64,000 nucleotides of DNA, from positions 5,095,754 to 5,159,753 of the forward strand of contig NZ_CP073100.1 in the NCBI RefSeq assembly GCF_018137965.1, given 5' to 3'. The translations under genes and the position numbers were made by a program. This document shows, in pieces, positions 53,001 to 61,432 of the stretch. The stretch comes from Luteolibacter ambystomatis (GTDB lineage Bacteria > Verrucomicrobiota > Verrucomicrobiia > Verrucomicrobiales > Akkermansiaceae). Numbering within the stretch: position 1 is the first letter of the stretch; each line of letters opens with the position of its first letter. Below the pieces are notes generated by a model. That model was not told where the DNA came from. It ran no database searches and was given only the letters and a program-made list of their open reading frames with translations.

Positions 53001-54302
53001 CACCAGTGGCAGCGGTGCGGGGAGTTGCATCTGGTCGCCGTTGCGCGAAATGCTGCATAGGCAGATGTTTTTCAAATACCAATTCAGCGCGGAGGCCACG
53101 CTGACCGGGGTATTGCCGCGCAGCGCGATCTTGTCGCCGATGCTCTCGACCTCGAAGACATCTTTGCCGTCCTGTGGCTCGATGAAGGCTACGGTGAAAT
53201 GATTCCCCTGATCCGGCAGCAGCCGGTTGACCAGGGATGAGGCTCCGCTCACATCGCGGTTGTAAGGCAGCACTGTCAATGTGGCCGCAGTACTGGTGGC
53301 GGAACCCTGGCTGTTGGTGGCGCGGACCGAGTAGTCACCGGCATCGGCCAGTGTCAGGTTGGAGAGGGGCAGGCTCGCCGATGTTTTTCCCGGGAGATCC
53401 ACGCCACCTTTCATCCACTGGTAGGTCGGTGCCGGTGTGCCGGTGGCCTGCACGGTGAAGGTCTGGCTGCCGAATTCGGTGGCGGTGGCCGATGCGGGGG
53501 GGATGGTGATGGCAGGAGCGACGGCGACCACCGGCGTCGACACCAGATCGGCGAAGGTGGTGGCGATGCGGATCTCGTCGATGGCCAGATTTTGATACGA
53601 TATTCGTAGTCGATCGAAGACCGGTTGTTTCGCCGCGTCGTTATTGGTCCCGGCACTGGAGGTGTAGGTGGCGTTGGCGAGGTTGGTCACATCCGCGACC
53701 GAGGTATTGAAGAGATACATCGTCGCGGTGGACGACGTGGCCGAGTTGAAGTGGAAGCGGATCGCGTAGAAGGCCTGATTGGTGGTGTCGATGTTCGACA
53801 GGTTGCCGTTGCCGACCGTGGTTTCATTCGTCCAGCTCCACGCGTTGCCGGTGAAGGTATTGGTGCCGGTGAGGATCTTGCGGTTTGCGGCGGTATCGGT
53901 GAAGCCGGTCATCAGCGCGCACATGAAACCCTTGCCGGAGGCTCCGGTGTTTTTGCCGAGATAGCCGACCCAGACATCGCCGGCATTCGTCTGCTGCTGC
54001 TGGATCGCGGCGATGGCGGAGGACGAGAGTTGGCGGAAGCGGGTGGTCGAAGTCGCCCCGATACTCATCGAGCCGCCGGTGGTGCCGAGTCCTCCCGCAT
54101 TCAAGCCCGCATTGATGGTGAGGGCTGCCGTCGTGCCGGTGGCATCGCACCACGCACCGTTCCAACCGGTTCCGCCATTGGCCGTGGGAACGGTACCGGC
54201 GGTGTAGTCGAAGGGTTCGTAAGCGATCAGTTCCGCACGGGCCGTGGCCAGGCAGAGCAGGAGGCTTGGGAAAAGAACCGAAGGAAAGGCAGACGGGCGC
54301 AT
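50070..54302 (-). CDS. Multi-domain secreted alpha-N-acetylglucosaminidase, GH89
   Basis: 1410 residues with a signal peptide (FPSVLFPSLLLCLATARAEL). An N-terminal beta-sandwich (24-250) and an Ig-like domain (about 258-345, PTYQWMKGGVDLPGKTSASL, DAGDYSVRATNSQGSATSTA) precede the GH89 core (about 350-1040). Both catalytic glutamates expected from the family are present: in ADPFHEGG and in GAVPEGS, spaced 120 residues, compared with about 118-130 in characterised members. Core segments NPCTMGYTSAWWSWSQWERE and WCAIQNFGGNTGMD match NAGLU-type enzymes. Two beta-rich carbohydrate-binding-like modules follow, then DTDHNGVPDVLQFLQG and LQIEGSNDLQNW with FYRLRAKVAR. Likely releases GlcNAc from glycans outside the cell. 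Confidence 0.9.
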   Translation of the reverse strand: MRPSAFPSVLFPSLLLCLATARAELIAYEPFDYTAGTVPTANGGTGWNGAWCDATGTTAALTINAGLNAGGLGTTGGSMSIGATSTTRFRQLSSSAIAAIQQQQTNAGDVWVGYLGKNTGASGKGFMCALMTGFTDTAANRKILTGTNTFTGNAWSWTNETTVGNGNLSNIDTTNQAFYAIRFHFNSATSSTATMYLFNTSVADVTNLANATYTSSAGTNNDAAKQPVFDRLRISYQNLAIDEIRIATTFADLVSTPVVAVAPAITIPPASATATEFGSQTFTVQATGTPAPTYQWMKGGVDLPGKTSASLPLSNLTLADAGDYSVRATNSQGSATSTAATLTVLPYNRDVSGASSLVNRLLPDQGNHFTVAFIEPQDGKDVFEVESIGDKIALRGNTPVSVASALNWYLKNICLCSISRNGDQMQLPAPLPLVPAKVRIVSPHRVRFFYNPCTMGYTSAWWSWSQWEREIDLLALSGVNVAQVTPGVEEVYRRALMNGFGYSDADVRSWLCMPAHLPWMMLSNMQSFNGPVPSSLIDARATLGRQICDRMRALGIAPMVQGYYGMVPPDFKTRYPAANVLSQGGWAGGFTRPDMLNPSDAKFAAFAQAYYPALVDVYGPVRYFAADPFHEGGNTTGVDLPAAFRAIRDGINLADPRGIWVIEAWGGNPLQTILDAVDKSRLLVLDLDCSNTEIWRGRNAYNGTPWVWCAIQNFGGNTGMDAKLGILASGPAAALADASRGQMAGIGAVPEGSHTIPAAYEMLFEHAWRSDAPALVPWVRDYTRRRYGKTLPALDSAWDDLLATSQNISAIDQHPHNSIVNARPSVLTTIKARTWTTTDVSYDTFRMARAWSKLLDAADQVSGSDGFRFDLADVTRQNLCDLATRHQRMLAAAYAANDAAGVHAHGDRILEIITDLDTLCATRPEWLLGTWLRDARSWGGTTAEKDLCERDARLLVTTWGASVSDLNDYANRDWAGLLNGFYRPRWQQFLTALHSAVDNGTAFNETTARNQVAAWELNWVNGHESHPSVPTGDTIAISRSLWQKYGAEASGDFDLTTFTVGAGWTPAICKPTAAKWTRDVTSVVNQTGTWVVTFQYTSGANALQISSASLTGNGVMLDTDRHPGWTGSATYDNRYYFKVSSLDGPIILNAVANGAGGSNSSGTITLVRCDEWPVNGAWAPADCSTTRRIWTQDVSSTVNTGGTYQITMNRTGGTSALIVDRVWLEQGGQAIGSEIRDESLDATTPTQSWTLSVTNLTSNQPVTLKIATGSTTSAGSLGTIAIQKNAPTAANPTGWREWAVQQGFNPDQPQQDTDHNGVPDVLQFLQGSSSDTSLLAMPNGNHLELTAAKQRTGVTLQIEGSNDLQNWSEAADAFFTGESSLSGNRVRRSYQLDTQGSPKRFYRLRAKVAR

Positions 54303-54351
54303 GGCTGAAAAGTGAATACCGGGTTTTGGAGGAAGCTGACTGGACCGGCCG

Positions 54352-55020
54352 TCATCGACGGCGACGGGCCAGCAGCGTGAGACCCGCCAGGGCGGCCAAT
54401 GCGGCGGCCGAGGGCTCCGGGACGGCGGTGGCGGAAACGTTGTCGATCATTCCCGTGCGCTGGAAGGTGAAGCCGGTGGTCGTGTTCAGGAATACCAACC
54501 CGATGTTGTTGATGGAAGGTGAGGAAAAAGTCAGCGTGGGATTCTCCGTGGTCAGGACCGGAGTGCCGGTAGTGGCGGCGGTGCGTGAGAAGTCGTAGCT
54601 GGCCAGCACCGCGTCCGAGGACTGGTAGAGGCCGTCGCTTCCGAGATCGACCAGGCGGACCGTCATGGCGGCGGTGCCGGTGGCGGCATCGCTGCGGAAG
54701 CCGGCAGCGAAGCTGATCGTGTAGCTGTTGTAGGTGGAAACGGTGAGGCTCGCGTTCGAACTACTGAGATTCTGGTAGATTCCGAGAAAGTTGGGCGCGC
54801 TGGAGGAGCCTGAGGCCATGAGGTAGGCGATGTCATCCGGAGCGGCGGCTTCGGCGGGGTTGTAGTAGACGTTGCCGCCGCCGACCTCGAGATCCGTCCA
54901 GCCGGTGGCGGTGGTGCCGGTATTCGGGGAAAAACCGCCGTTGTTGACCACGACGGCGGCAGCAGGGGTGTGGACCGTGGACAGGGCGATGACGGACGAG
55001 AGAGCGACGATGGTTTTCAT
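54352..55020 (-). CDS. PEP-CTERM protein
   Basis: 222 residues from ATG 55020 (MKTIVALSSVIALSTVHTPA), a signal peptide. The C-terminus is a textbook PEP-CTERM sorting signal: VPEPSAAALAALAGLTLLAR followed by RRR. The body is beta-rich (VVVNNGGFSPNTGTTATGWT, YLMASGSSSAPNFLGIYQNL, YTISFAAGFRSDAATGTAAM), like other exported PEP-CTERM beta-sandwich proteins. It is upstream of the GH89 gene on the same strand, so they may be co-transcribed. Exosortase-dependent processing is expected, but no exosortase gene lies in the window. Confidence 0.92.
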   Translation of the reverse strand: MKTIVALSSVIALSTVHTPAAAVVVNNGGFSPNTGTTATGWTDLEVGGGNVYYNPAEAAAPDDIAYLMASGSSSAPNFLGIYQNLSSSNASLTVSTYNSYTISFAAGFRSDAATGTAAMTVRLVDLGSDGLYQSSDAVLASYDFSRTAATTGTPVLTTENPTLTFSSPSINNIGLVFLNTTTGFTFQRTGMIDNVSATAVPEPSAAALAALAGLTLLARRRR

Positions 55021-55140
55021 GGGGGTTGTGCGGAACGGGACGAACCGGAGCGGAGATGCTCCGGGGCCGTGTGATGGCGGCATCGTCTGATTAGCACGCC
55101 GCCACCTGTTCCGCGTTCAACCCATCGCCATGATCGGATC

Positions 55141-56046
55141 TCAAACATCCCCCATGCCCCGGCGATCCGCCGAGGCCAGCCATTCCGTCGGCGTGACGCG
55201 CGTGTAGCGCTTGAACACGGTGGCGAAATACTGGGAGGAACTGAAGCCCAGTTCCATCGCGGCGGTGGTCACGGATTTCCCAGCCCGCAAGCGCCGTTGA
55301 GCCTCCAGGATCTTCCGCCGCAGGATGAAATCGGCCGGGGAAACGCCGATCTCCCGCTTGAAGCGGCGATGGAAATGGCTCTCTGAAAGTCCCGAGGCCG
55401 CAGCCAGTTCCGCCACCGCGGGTGGATCGTCTTCCAAGCGTTTTTCCAGCCAGTGCAGGGCCTTGCGGATGCCGGAGGAAATGTGTGCATCCGCGCCTGA
55501 GCCGATGACGCGCTGGAGTTCGACAAGGAAGAGACCAAAGGTCAGATCGTATTCGGTCCGCGTCGGATGCGATCGGTCGGAAGCATCCATCGCCACCAGT
55601 TTCGCGACGAGGGATTTCAAGGCCGGTGGAATGCCGAACCGGAGCTGGCTGGGTCCGGTCATCACCTTCCACCATTCTTTCGCGGCTGTTTTTCCGAACC
55701 CGGGCAGCGAGAAAGAGCCGGCGTGTGGTTTCTCAAGGGTCAACCAGACCATTTCCCCGCGTTCCTCCGGAAGCATGCCACTGCCGTAGCGGACTCCCGG
55801 CAGCAGCCTCAATCCCTGGCCGCCGCGCAGCACGTGTTCCCCGCCATCCACGCGGTAGTGCTGCATGCCGGAGAGCAACAGGGCGATCACCAGCCGCGAA
55901 TCGCTGCGCTGCATGGGAACCGGCGGCATCGCGCGATCGTAGCGGTAGTGGCCGAGCGCAACCACGCTGCCGCCGAAACGACGGCGGAAATCGTGGATCG
56001 TCCGCTGGGGTGTGTTTTCCAGGTCCAGCCACTCTTCGCGAGCCAT
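55141..56046 (-). CDS. AraC-family transcriptional regulator
   Basis: 301 residues from ATG 56046. The N-terminal cupin-like domain (RDRRFGGSVV-type region; IALLLSGMQHYRVDGGEHVL, RGGQGLRLLPGVRYGSGML) precedes a C-terminal double HTH (PPAVAELAAASGLSESHFHR, RFKREIGVSPADFILRRKIL, KSVTTAAMELGFSSSQYFAT, VFKRYTRVTPTEWL). It is divergent from the PhyH-like gene with 65 bases between starts, so it likely regulates it, itself, or both. It could also control the PEP-CTERM/GH89 genes downstream on its strand. Confidence 0.93.
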   Translation of the reverse strand: MAREEWLDLENTPQRTIHDFRRRFGGSVVALGHYRYDRAMPPVPMQRSDSRLVIALLLSGMQHYRVDGGEHVLRGGQGLRLLPGVRYGSGMLPEERGEMVWLTLEKPHAGSFSLPGFGKTAAKEWWKVMTGPSQLRFGIPPALKSLVAKLVAMDASDRSHPTRTEYDLTFGLFLVELQRVIGSGADAHISSGIRKALHWLEKRLEDDPPAVAELAAASGLSESHFHRRFKREIGVSPADFILRRKILEAQRRLRAGKSVTTAAMELGFSSSQYFATVFKRYTRVTPTEWLASADRRGMGDV

Positions 56047-56111
56047 GTTTGAATTTCTAGCGTGGTCTGGAATCAAACGCAAACATCCATGGCGGCCGCT
56101 AGTGTAATGTC

Positions 56112-56870
56112 ATGCCCAGCATTACGAATCTCAGGCGCGAATTTTCAGAAAACGGGTTTTGTATGACGGAGGAACTTCTGTCCGCGGCGGAGGTGGCCGC
56201 CTATCTGGAAACCTATGACAAGTTCCTCGATGGCACCATCTCCTGTGGAGCGAAACGTTCCGATCTCGGAGCGGGGGAAGCTCGGAAGGGAACGGTGGAG
56301 AACATCACCCAGATCATGTGGCCTTCCGCGCTGCTGCCAGTGCTGAGAGCGGCACCGTTCCACCAGCGCGCGTTGAGGCTGGTGCGCGATCTTCTCGGAG
56401 AGGACATGGACCTGGATTTCGACATGCTCATCAACAAGGCGCCGCATTCGGATACGCCGACACCCTGGCATCAGGACTGCGCGTATTGGATCGATCTTCC
56501 GGACAAACGCGCCGCCTCGATCTGGATGGCGCTGGACGAGGCCACCCTCGACAACGGCTGCATGTGGTATGCCCCGGGCTCCCACTTGCAACCGGTGCGT
56601 CCGCATCGGTCGGCTGGAAAGGGCGGAGGCGCGTTGTCTTGCGATGGAGATGAGTCGGAAGCCGTGGCGGTCCCTTTGAAGCCGGGAAGCGCCGCGATCC
56701 ACGGCGGCGGAACTCTGCATTATTCTCGAGGCAACAAGACCGCCGGGCACCGGCGTGCCTTCATCCTCAATTTCCGCCCCGCGGCCATGATCCGATTGGA
56801 GCGCGAGCAGGGAATGGATCACGGGTTGACCGACAATACCCGCAAGGTCCGTAGCGCCGCCGCGAAATGA
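56112..56870 (+). CDS. Phytanoyl-CoA dioxygenase (PhyH)-family protein
   Basis: 252 residues. The Fe(II)/2-oxoglutarate dioxygenase facial triad is visible as HxD in PWHQDCAYWIDLP and a distal histidine in AIHGGGTLHYSRGNKT, followed by an arginine in HRRAFILNFR. Other family segments are FSENGFCMTEELLSAAEVAA and ASIWMALDEATLDNGCMWYA. It probably hydroxylates a small organic substrate. It lies divergent from an AraC gene and is followed by a hairpin repeat. The substrate is not predictable. Confidence 0.92.
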   Translation: MPSITNLRREFSENGFCMTEELLSAAEVAAYLETYDKFLDGTISCGAKRSDLGAGEARKGTVENITQIMWPSALLPVLRAAPFHQRALRLVRDLLGEDMDLDFDMLINKAPHSDTPTPWHQDCAYWIDLPDKRAASIWMALDEATLDNGCMWYAPGSHLQPVRPHRSAGKGGGALSCDGDESEAVAVPLKPGSAAIHGGGTLHYSRGNKTAGHRRAFILNFRPAAMIRLEREQGMDHGLTDNTRKVRSAAAK

Positions 56871-56874
56871 AAAA

Positions 56875-56940
56875 GGCGGCCGGATCCCAGAAGAGACCCG
56901 GCCACCTTGCTCTGTTCATTGCATCATGTTACCCAGGAAA
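56875..56940 (-). terminator. Terminator hairpin with TTTCCTGGGTA...ATGCAAT motif, copy C
   Basis: The arms are GGCGGCCGG (56875-56883) and CCGGCCACC (56898-56906), one mismatch, and on the minus strand the hairpin is followed by TTTTTCATTT. On that strand it is preceded by TTTCCTGGGTAACATG and ATGCAATGAAC. It is the third copy of the motif (10140-10199, 26266-26325). It would end the minus-strand HerA-like gene and possibly the PhyH gene as well. Confidence 0.65.
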
Positions 56941-57022
56941 TCCGTGGCCGGTGACCGACCATGGATACTTTACGGATTTCCCGGGGGCGCGGTAGTGGGC
57001 AAAACTGCCTACACGTGCGCGG

Positions 57023-59452
57023 TTACCAGGCCCGGTCGCCGCGCTCGTCGTAGGGCAGCCACAGCAGCGCGATTGACTGCACCTTGACGTCGGTTTTGGC
57101 GGGTTTCAGGGACTTGGTGTCCAGCTTGAGGCCTTCCGGAGTGAAGCTCTGATCCAGCGCGGCGATCTGGTCGGCCACGGATTGGTTGATCGCGTCGATG
57201 TCAGCCTGGATGCTGTCGAGCTTGGCCTCCGCATTGGCCACGTCCTGATGCTGCTTGTAGGCACCGGTGGCTTTGCCGAAGGCGGAGGTGCCGCTGCGGG
57301 CGATGCTGGTGATGCCGCTCTTGCGACCCAGCACCGCACCAAGGATGCCGCCGAGCACGGAGACGCCGGCCTGCATCGAGGCGGACTGGGATTCGGCTTT
57401 CTGTTTGGCGAGCTGGCCCTCCGCAGTGGTCCGCTTGCTCTCCTGAGCGGCGACTTTTTTTGCAGCGTCCTGGCGGATTTTTTCGACTGCGGCGTCACGG
57501 GCTTCACGGGTTTCAAGCGCGAGCCGCTGGCGGAAATCGGCTTCTTGTTCTCCGGGCTTCGATTCTCCCTTCGGAGAATCACAAGTGAAGATGTCGAGTC
57601 GCTCGTTGCGGTAGAGCTCGTCGGCGAAGTCCTTCTCCACCGTCTTGTAGTTCGCTGCATTCATGGCATAGCCGGGCAGCGGCGCGAAGCCGACGCCGGA
57701 AGCGGGATCGCCGCCGAGGTTCTCGGGTTTCAATGGCGGAGGCAGTGGTGTGGTGGACGGTCCGGTCTCGGTCAGTTCGTTGAGCCGCCGTACTGAGCGG
57801 GCATAGTCGCCTCCCGTGGTGGTGAAATGAACCACGCCAACCTTGAGCAGGTTCGGCCGATAGACCATGCCGTCCTCCTCACGGGCAGGCGGTGCGAATT
57901 TCTCCACCACGCCCATGCCGACTGCAGGACGGTTCGAAGAGGCATCCGAGGCCGGACGGGGCGCGGCCATCGGATTGTCCGGGACTGCGGGTGTGGCGGA
58001 GGTGCTGCCGGCATCCGTAAACTCGGCGCGACGCGGGTCCATCAGCGTCTTGATCTGTGCGCGGGTGAGCGGACCTGTTAGATAGCTCATGGCCCAGCGG
58101 ACCTGGAGCAGTACGGGATGATCCTCGTGGACGTTGTTCATCAGGAACACGCGGTTGCCGAGGGCGGAGAGGAGTTTCTCCATTTCATCGCGGTTGAACT
58201 TCACGTTCTGGCTGCCGGCGGCGCCCTCGAGTCCATCGAGCACACGCAGCTTGTCGCGCTCGGTTTGCAAGCGGCCGAGAAACCAGGTGCCGATGTTCGA
58301 GAGCGCCTTGTAGTCGAGATCCACCGGGTTCTGGGTGGCGAGCAGGCAGCCGAGACCGAAGGCGCGGCCTTGTTTGAGCAAAGTCATCAGCGGCTTCTTC
58401 GATGGCGGGTTCGCCGTCGGCGGCAGATAGCCGTAGATCTCATCCATGTAGAGAAGCGCGCGCAGCGAGGTGGTGCCATTCTGCGTGCGCATCCATGCGA
58501 GCGTCTGGTTGAGCAGCAGGCTCACGAAGAACATGCGCTCCGCATCGCCGAGATGAGCAATGGAGAAGATGGAGAGCCGTGGTTTGCCACTGTCGGTGCG
58601 GAGCATTTTTCCGATGTCGAGCGGCGGGCCTTCCAGCCAACTGGCGAAACCGGGAGAGGCGATCAGGTTGTTGAACTTGAGGGCGAGTGCCTGGCGGTTT
58701 TTTTGCGGGAAGAAGGTTTCCAGATCGATCACGCCGACTTTGGCGAAGCCGGGCTTCTGGATCAGCGCGATGAGGCCTTCCAGAGTGACATTGCGGCCGT
58801 TCTTCCATTCGTTCTGGAAGATGGCGGCGAGCAACACCGCCTCCGGGCTCTGGATCGGATCCGCATCCACGCCGACGAGCGAGAGCAGTGAAAGCACGGT
58901 GCTCTCCACCCGCTCTCCATAGATTTCCGCATCCTCGGTGACTTCCTCCGGAGGGGCTTCGAGAGAGGCGAGGATGGATACGGGAATGCCGGCCTTGCTG
59001 CCTGGCGTGAAGAGGGTGATGTCCACCTTGTCGCGGAGCTGCTGGATGCGCTCCGGAGCCTGTCCCCAATCGGCGAGGCCCTTCTTCCACATCTCCGCCG
59101 TCTGGGCGGCGTATTCATCGGGCGAGACGCCTTTTTTCGCCGCATCATCCTCATTGATCCAAGGACGGAAGTCCTCCGGAGCGAGGTTCGGGAAGGTCAG
59201 CAGGAGATTGGAAATGTCGCCCTTGGGATCGATGATGATGGCCGGGATATTGTCCATCGCCGCCTCCTCGATGGCGGCGAGGCAGAGACCGGTCTTGCCC
59301 GAGCCGGTCATGCCGAGGACCACGCCATGGGTGACGAGGTCCTTCGAATCGTAGAGGACGAGATCGTCCGTGGGTTTTTTGGTGGCTTGGTCGTATTCGC
59401 GACCAAGGTAGAATTGTCCGAGTTTCTCGTAGTCCGCGGAAGAGATGCTCAT
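57023..59452 (-). CDS. HerA-like ATPase with C-terminal coiled coil
   Basis: 809 residues. Walker A is GMTGSGKTGL at residues 47-56, Walker B is ALLYMDEIYGYLPP, and sensor segments LLATQNPVDLDYKALSNIGT and WFLGRLQTERDKLRVLDGLE match the FtsK/HerA-type family (DUF853/HerA-like). The last ~200 residues contain a coiled coil (EKIRQDAAKKVAAQESKRTT) and a glycine-rich hydrophobic segment SVLGGILGAVLGRKSG. The role may be DNA translocation or membrane-associated ATPase activity; neither is shown. Divergent from alr. Confidence 0.88.
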   Translation of the reverse strand: MSISSADYEKLGQFYLGREYDQATKKPTDDLVLYDSKDLVTHGVVLGMTGSGKTGLCLAAIEEAAMDNIPAIIIDPKGDISNLLLTFPNLAPEDFRPWINEDDAAKKGVSPDEYAAQTAEMWKKGLADWGQAPERIQQLRDKVDITLFTPGSKAGIPVSILASLEAPPEEVTEDAEIYGERVESTVLSLLSLVGVDADPIQSPEAVLLAAIFQNEWKNGRNVTLEGLIALIQKPGFAKVGVIDLETFFPQKNRQALALKFNNLIASPGFASWLEGPPLDIGKMLRTDSGKPRLSIFSIAHLGDAERMFFVSLLLNQTLAWMRTQNGTTSLRALLYMDEIYGYLPPTANPPSKKPLMTLLKQGRAFGLGCLLATQNPVDLDYKALSNIGTWFLGRLQTERDKLRVLDGLEGAAGSQNVKFNRDEMEKLLSALGNRVFLMNNVHEDHPVLLQVRWAMSYLTGPLTRAQIKTLMDPRRAEFTDAGSTSATPAVPDNPMAAPRPASDASSNRPAVGMGVVEKFAPPAREEDGMVYRPNLLKVGVVHFTTTGGDYARSVRRLNELTETGPSTTPLPPPLKPENLGGDPASGVGFAPLPGYAMNAANYKTVEKDFADELYRNERLDIFTCDSPKGESKPGEQEADFRQRLALETREARDAAVEKIRQDAAKKVAAQESKRTTAEGQLAKQKAESQSASMQAGVSVLGGILGAVLGRKSGITSIARSGTSAFGKATGAYKQHQDVANAEAKLDSIQADIDAINQSVADQIAALDQSFTPEGLKLDTKSLKPAKTDVKVQSIALLWLPYDERGDRAW

Positions 59453-59592
59453 GCGGTTTCAGATTGGCGGCAGGTCGTTGGATCTTCCAGTGATTTCCGC
59501 GCCTGCCGCAAACTACACAGCCAGGTGGAAATCCGGCCTGAACAGTGCTGGCCACGCTTGCCCGCCGCGTTGTGGCCGATACCGTTTCCGCC

Positions 59593-60699
59593 GTGAGTGT
59601 TTCCGTTGCAGCATCGCCGCCCCGTGCGTGGGCGGAGGTTGATTTGTCCGCCCTTCGTCACAATCTCGGCGTGGCCCGCGAGGCTTGCGGCTGCCATTTG
59701 ATGCCGGTGGTGAAGGCGGGAGCCTACGGGCACGGATTGGAGGAAATCGCCCGCGCCCTGGAGGGCGAGGGGATCGAATTTTTCGGTGTCGCCAATGTCG
59801 GCGAGGCCCGCCGCATCCGCCATGCCGGGGTGAAGACCCGCATCTATCTGCTGGGGGCGACGTGGTCCGAAGAGCGCGCGGAAATCGTGGCGCAGGATTG
59901 GACGCCGTGCTTGTCCTCGATCAACGAAGCCCTGCATTTCAACGAACTGGCTGCGGATGCCGGGGTGCGCCTGAAGGTGCATATCTCCGTGGATACCGGC
60001 ATGGGGCGGGGCGGGTTCGTGGCGGCGGATTTGCCCGGGCATATGGCGGAACTCGAATCGCTGGAGCACCTCATCATCGAGGGCCTGGGTTCGCATCTTC
60101 CATCGGCGGATGAGGACCGTGAGTTCACGCTCGCCCAGTTCGCAAAATTCGAGAGCGTGCTTGCGGAACTCGGCGGCGAGCGCTTCCAGTGGCGGCACCT
60201 TTCCAGCAGCGCCGGTTTGCTCGGCTATGACAACCACGCATGCAATCTGGTTCGTCCCGGCCTGCTTCTCTACGGAGTCTCGCCACTTCCGGGATTCCAA
60301 GAGCGGTTGCGCACCGTGATGTCGCTGAAGTCCCGCATTACGCTGGTCCGCACCCTGCCTGCGGGTCACGGGGTTTCCTACGGCCGCGACTACATCACGG
60401 ATCGTCCCACCAAAGTTGCCACCATCGGTATTGGCTACGGAGATGGTTATACGCGGCATCTCTCCAACAAAGGCACCGAGGTTTGGATCCGTGGCCAGCG
60501 TTGTCCATTGCTGGGACGTGTTTCCATGGACCAGATCATGGTGGATGTCACCGCGCTTCCGGAGGTAGCGGAGGGGGACGAGGTGGAATTGTTCGGCGCA
60601 CACATCCCGGTCGCCGAGATCGCGAAAAAGGCGGGCACCATTCCATGGGAGATTTTCACCGGCATCACTCCGCGGGTGACACGGGTTCACCGGAGCTGA
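59593..60699 (+). CDS. alr: Alanine racemase
   Basis: About 368 residues from a GTG at 59593; GTGs at 59545 and 59572 are in frame, and none has a clear Shine-Dalgarno. The start was chosen because conserved alr begins shortly before RAWAEVDLSALRHNLGV. The PLP lysine is in PVVKAGAYGHGLEEIA, and the second-base tyrosine is in GHGVSYGRDYITDRPT. Other conserved segments are HISVDTGMGRGGF and ISMDQIMVDVT-type RVSMDQIMVDVTALPEV. It makes D-alanine for peptidoglycan in the cytoplasm. The downstream terminator is bidirectional with the RRM gene. Confidence 0.94.
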   Translation: MSVSVAASPPRAWAEVDLSALRHNLGVAREACGCHLMPVVKAGAYGHGLEEIARALEGEGIEFFGVANVGEARRIRHAGVKTRIYLLGATWSEERAEIVAQDWTPCLSSINEALHFNELAADAGVRLKVHISVDTGMGRGGFVAADLPGHMAELESLEHLIIEGLGSHLPSADEDREFTLAQFAKFESVLAELGGERFQWRHLSSSAGLLGYDNHACNLVRPGLLLYGVSPLPGFQERLRTVMSLKSRITLVRTLPAGHGVSYGRDYITDRPTKVATIGIGYGDGYTRHLSNKGTEVWIRGQRCPLLGRVSMDQIMVDVTALPEVAEGDEVELFGAHIPVAEIAKKAGTIPWEIFTGITPRVTRVHRS

Positions 60700-60718
60700 C
60701 CGTTCCCGGAAAAGAAAA

Positions 60719-60746
60719 ACACCCGGCCTCTTGCGAAGCCGGGTGT
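60719..60746. terminator. Bidirectional terminator between alr and RRM gene
   Basis: ACACCCGGC (60719-60727) pairs with GCCGGGTGT (60738-60746). On the minus strand it is followed by TTTTTCTTTT, making a strong terminator for the RRM gene. Confidence 0.85.
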
Positions 60747-60778
60747 CTTGGAAATTTGATTTGGGTCAGGAGTGGGGA

Positions 60779-61285
60779 TCAATCCCAGCCGCCGCCGCCA
60801 CCTTTGTAGCCGCCGCCGCCGCCGCCACCGTTGTAGCCGCCACCGCCGCCATCTTTGTAGCCGCCGCCGCCACCACCCTTGTAGCCGCCGCCGCCACCGC
60901 CACGGCGTTCGCCGTAACCGCCGCCGCCGCCACCACCGTAGCCACCGCCGCCGCCACCTTTGTAGCCGCCACCGCCGCCACCTTTGTAGCCACCGCCGCC
61001 ACCGCCCTTGTAGCCACCGCCACCACCACCGAAGCCTTTGTTTTCCTTAGGCTCGGAAGCGTTGACACGGAGGACACGGCCTTGGAGGTCGTAGCCGTTG
61101 AGGGCTTCAACCGCGGCTTCGATCTGGCTCTGGTCGCCCAGGGTCACGAATGCGAATCCCTTGGAGCGGCCGGTTTCACGGTCGGTGATGATTTTGACCC
61201 GATCAACCGGGCCATACGAGGCGAAGAGACCAGTGATGTCTTCTTCCGTCGCGGTGTAGGGCAGGTTGCCCACGTAGATGTCCAT
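60779..61285 (-). CDS. Glycine-rich RRM RNA-binding protein
   Basis: 168 residues. The N-terminal ~80 residues are a complete RRM: RNP2 IYVGNLPYTATEEDITGL, RNP1 SKGFAFVTLGDQSQ, and DLQGRVLRVNASEPKE. The rest (about 83-168) is a low-complexity tail of Gly-rich repeats (GGGGGGYKGGGGGGYKGG, GYGERRGGGGGGYKGG). This matches bacterial cold-shock-associated RRM proteins. It probably binds single-stranded RNA or DNA and may aid RNA metabolism. A strong terminator lies just downstream. Confidence 0.94.
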   Translation of the reverse strand: MDIYVGNLPYTATEEDITGLFASYGPVDRVKIITDRETGRSKGFAFVTLGDQSQIEAAVEALNGYDLQGRVLRVNASEPKENKGFGGGGGGYKGGGGGGYKGGGGGGYKGGGGGGYGGGGGGGYGERRGGGGGGYKGGGGGGYKDGGGGGYNGGGGGGGYKGGGGGWD

Positions 61286-61432
61286 TTGCTTCTATTCTCA
61301 GATTACGCCATCACACTGAACACTTCCTGAGACCATGGCGTGGGAGACCAGACGAAGCGCGTCCCAACCGGACGAGCCGGGAGGACCGCACATCCATAAG
61401 CGCGAATGCGCGAGGCTGGCAAGAAGTAAATT

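Noticed and set aside
51225..53060. 611-residue plus-strand open frame opposite GH89
   Set aside because: Antisense to the GH89 core whose catalytic residues are recognised.
60900..61030. CRISPR-like regular repeats in the Gly-rich region
   Set aside because: The repeats are codons for GGGGGGYKG, without uniform unique spacers or cas genes. No CRISPR array was found anywhere in the window.
60731..61330. Ala/Thr/Val-rich plus-strand open frame across the RRM gene
   Set aside because: Produced by the complement of the Gly-rich repeat; no family features.
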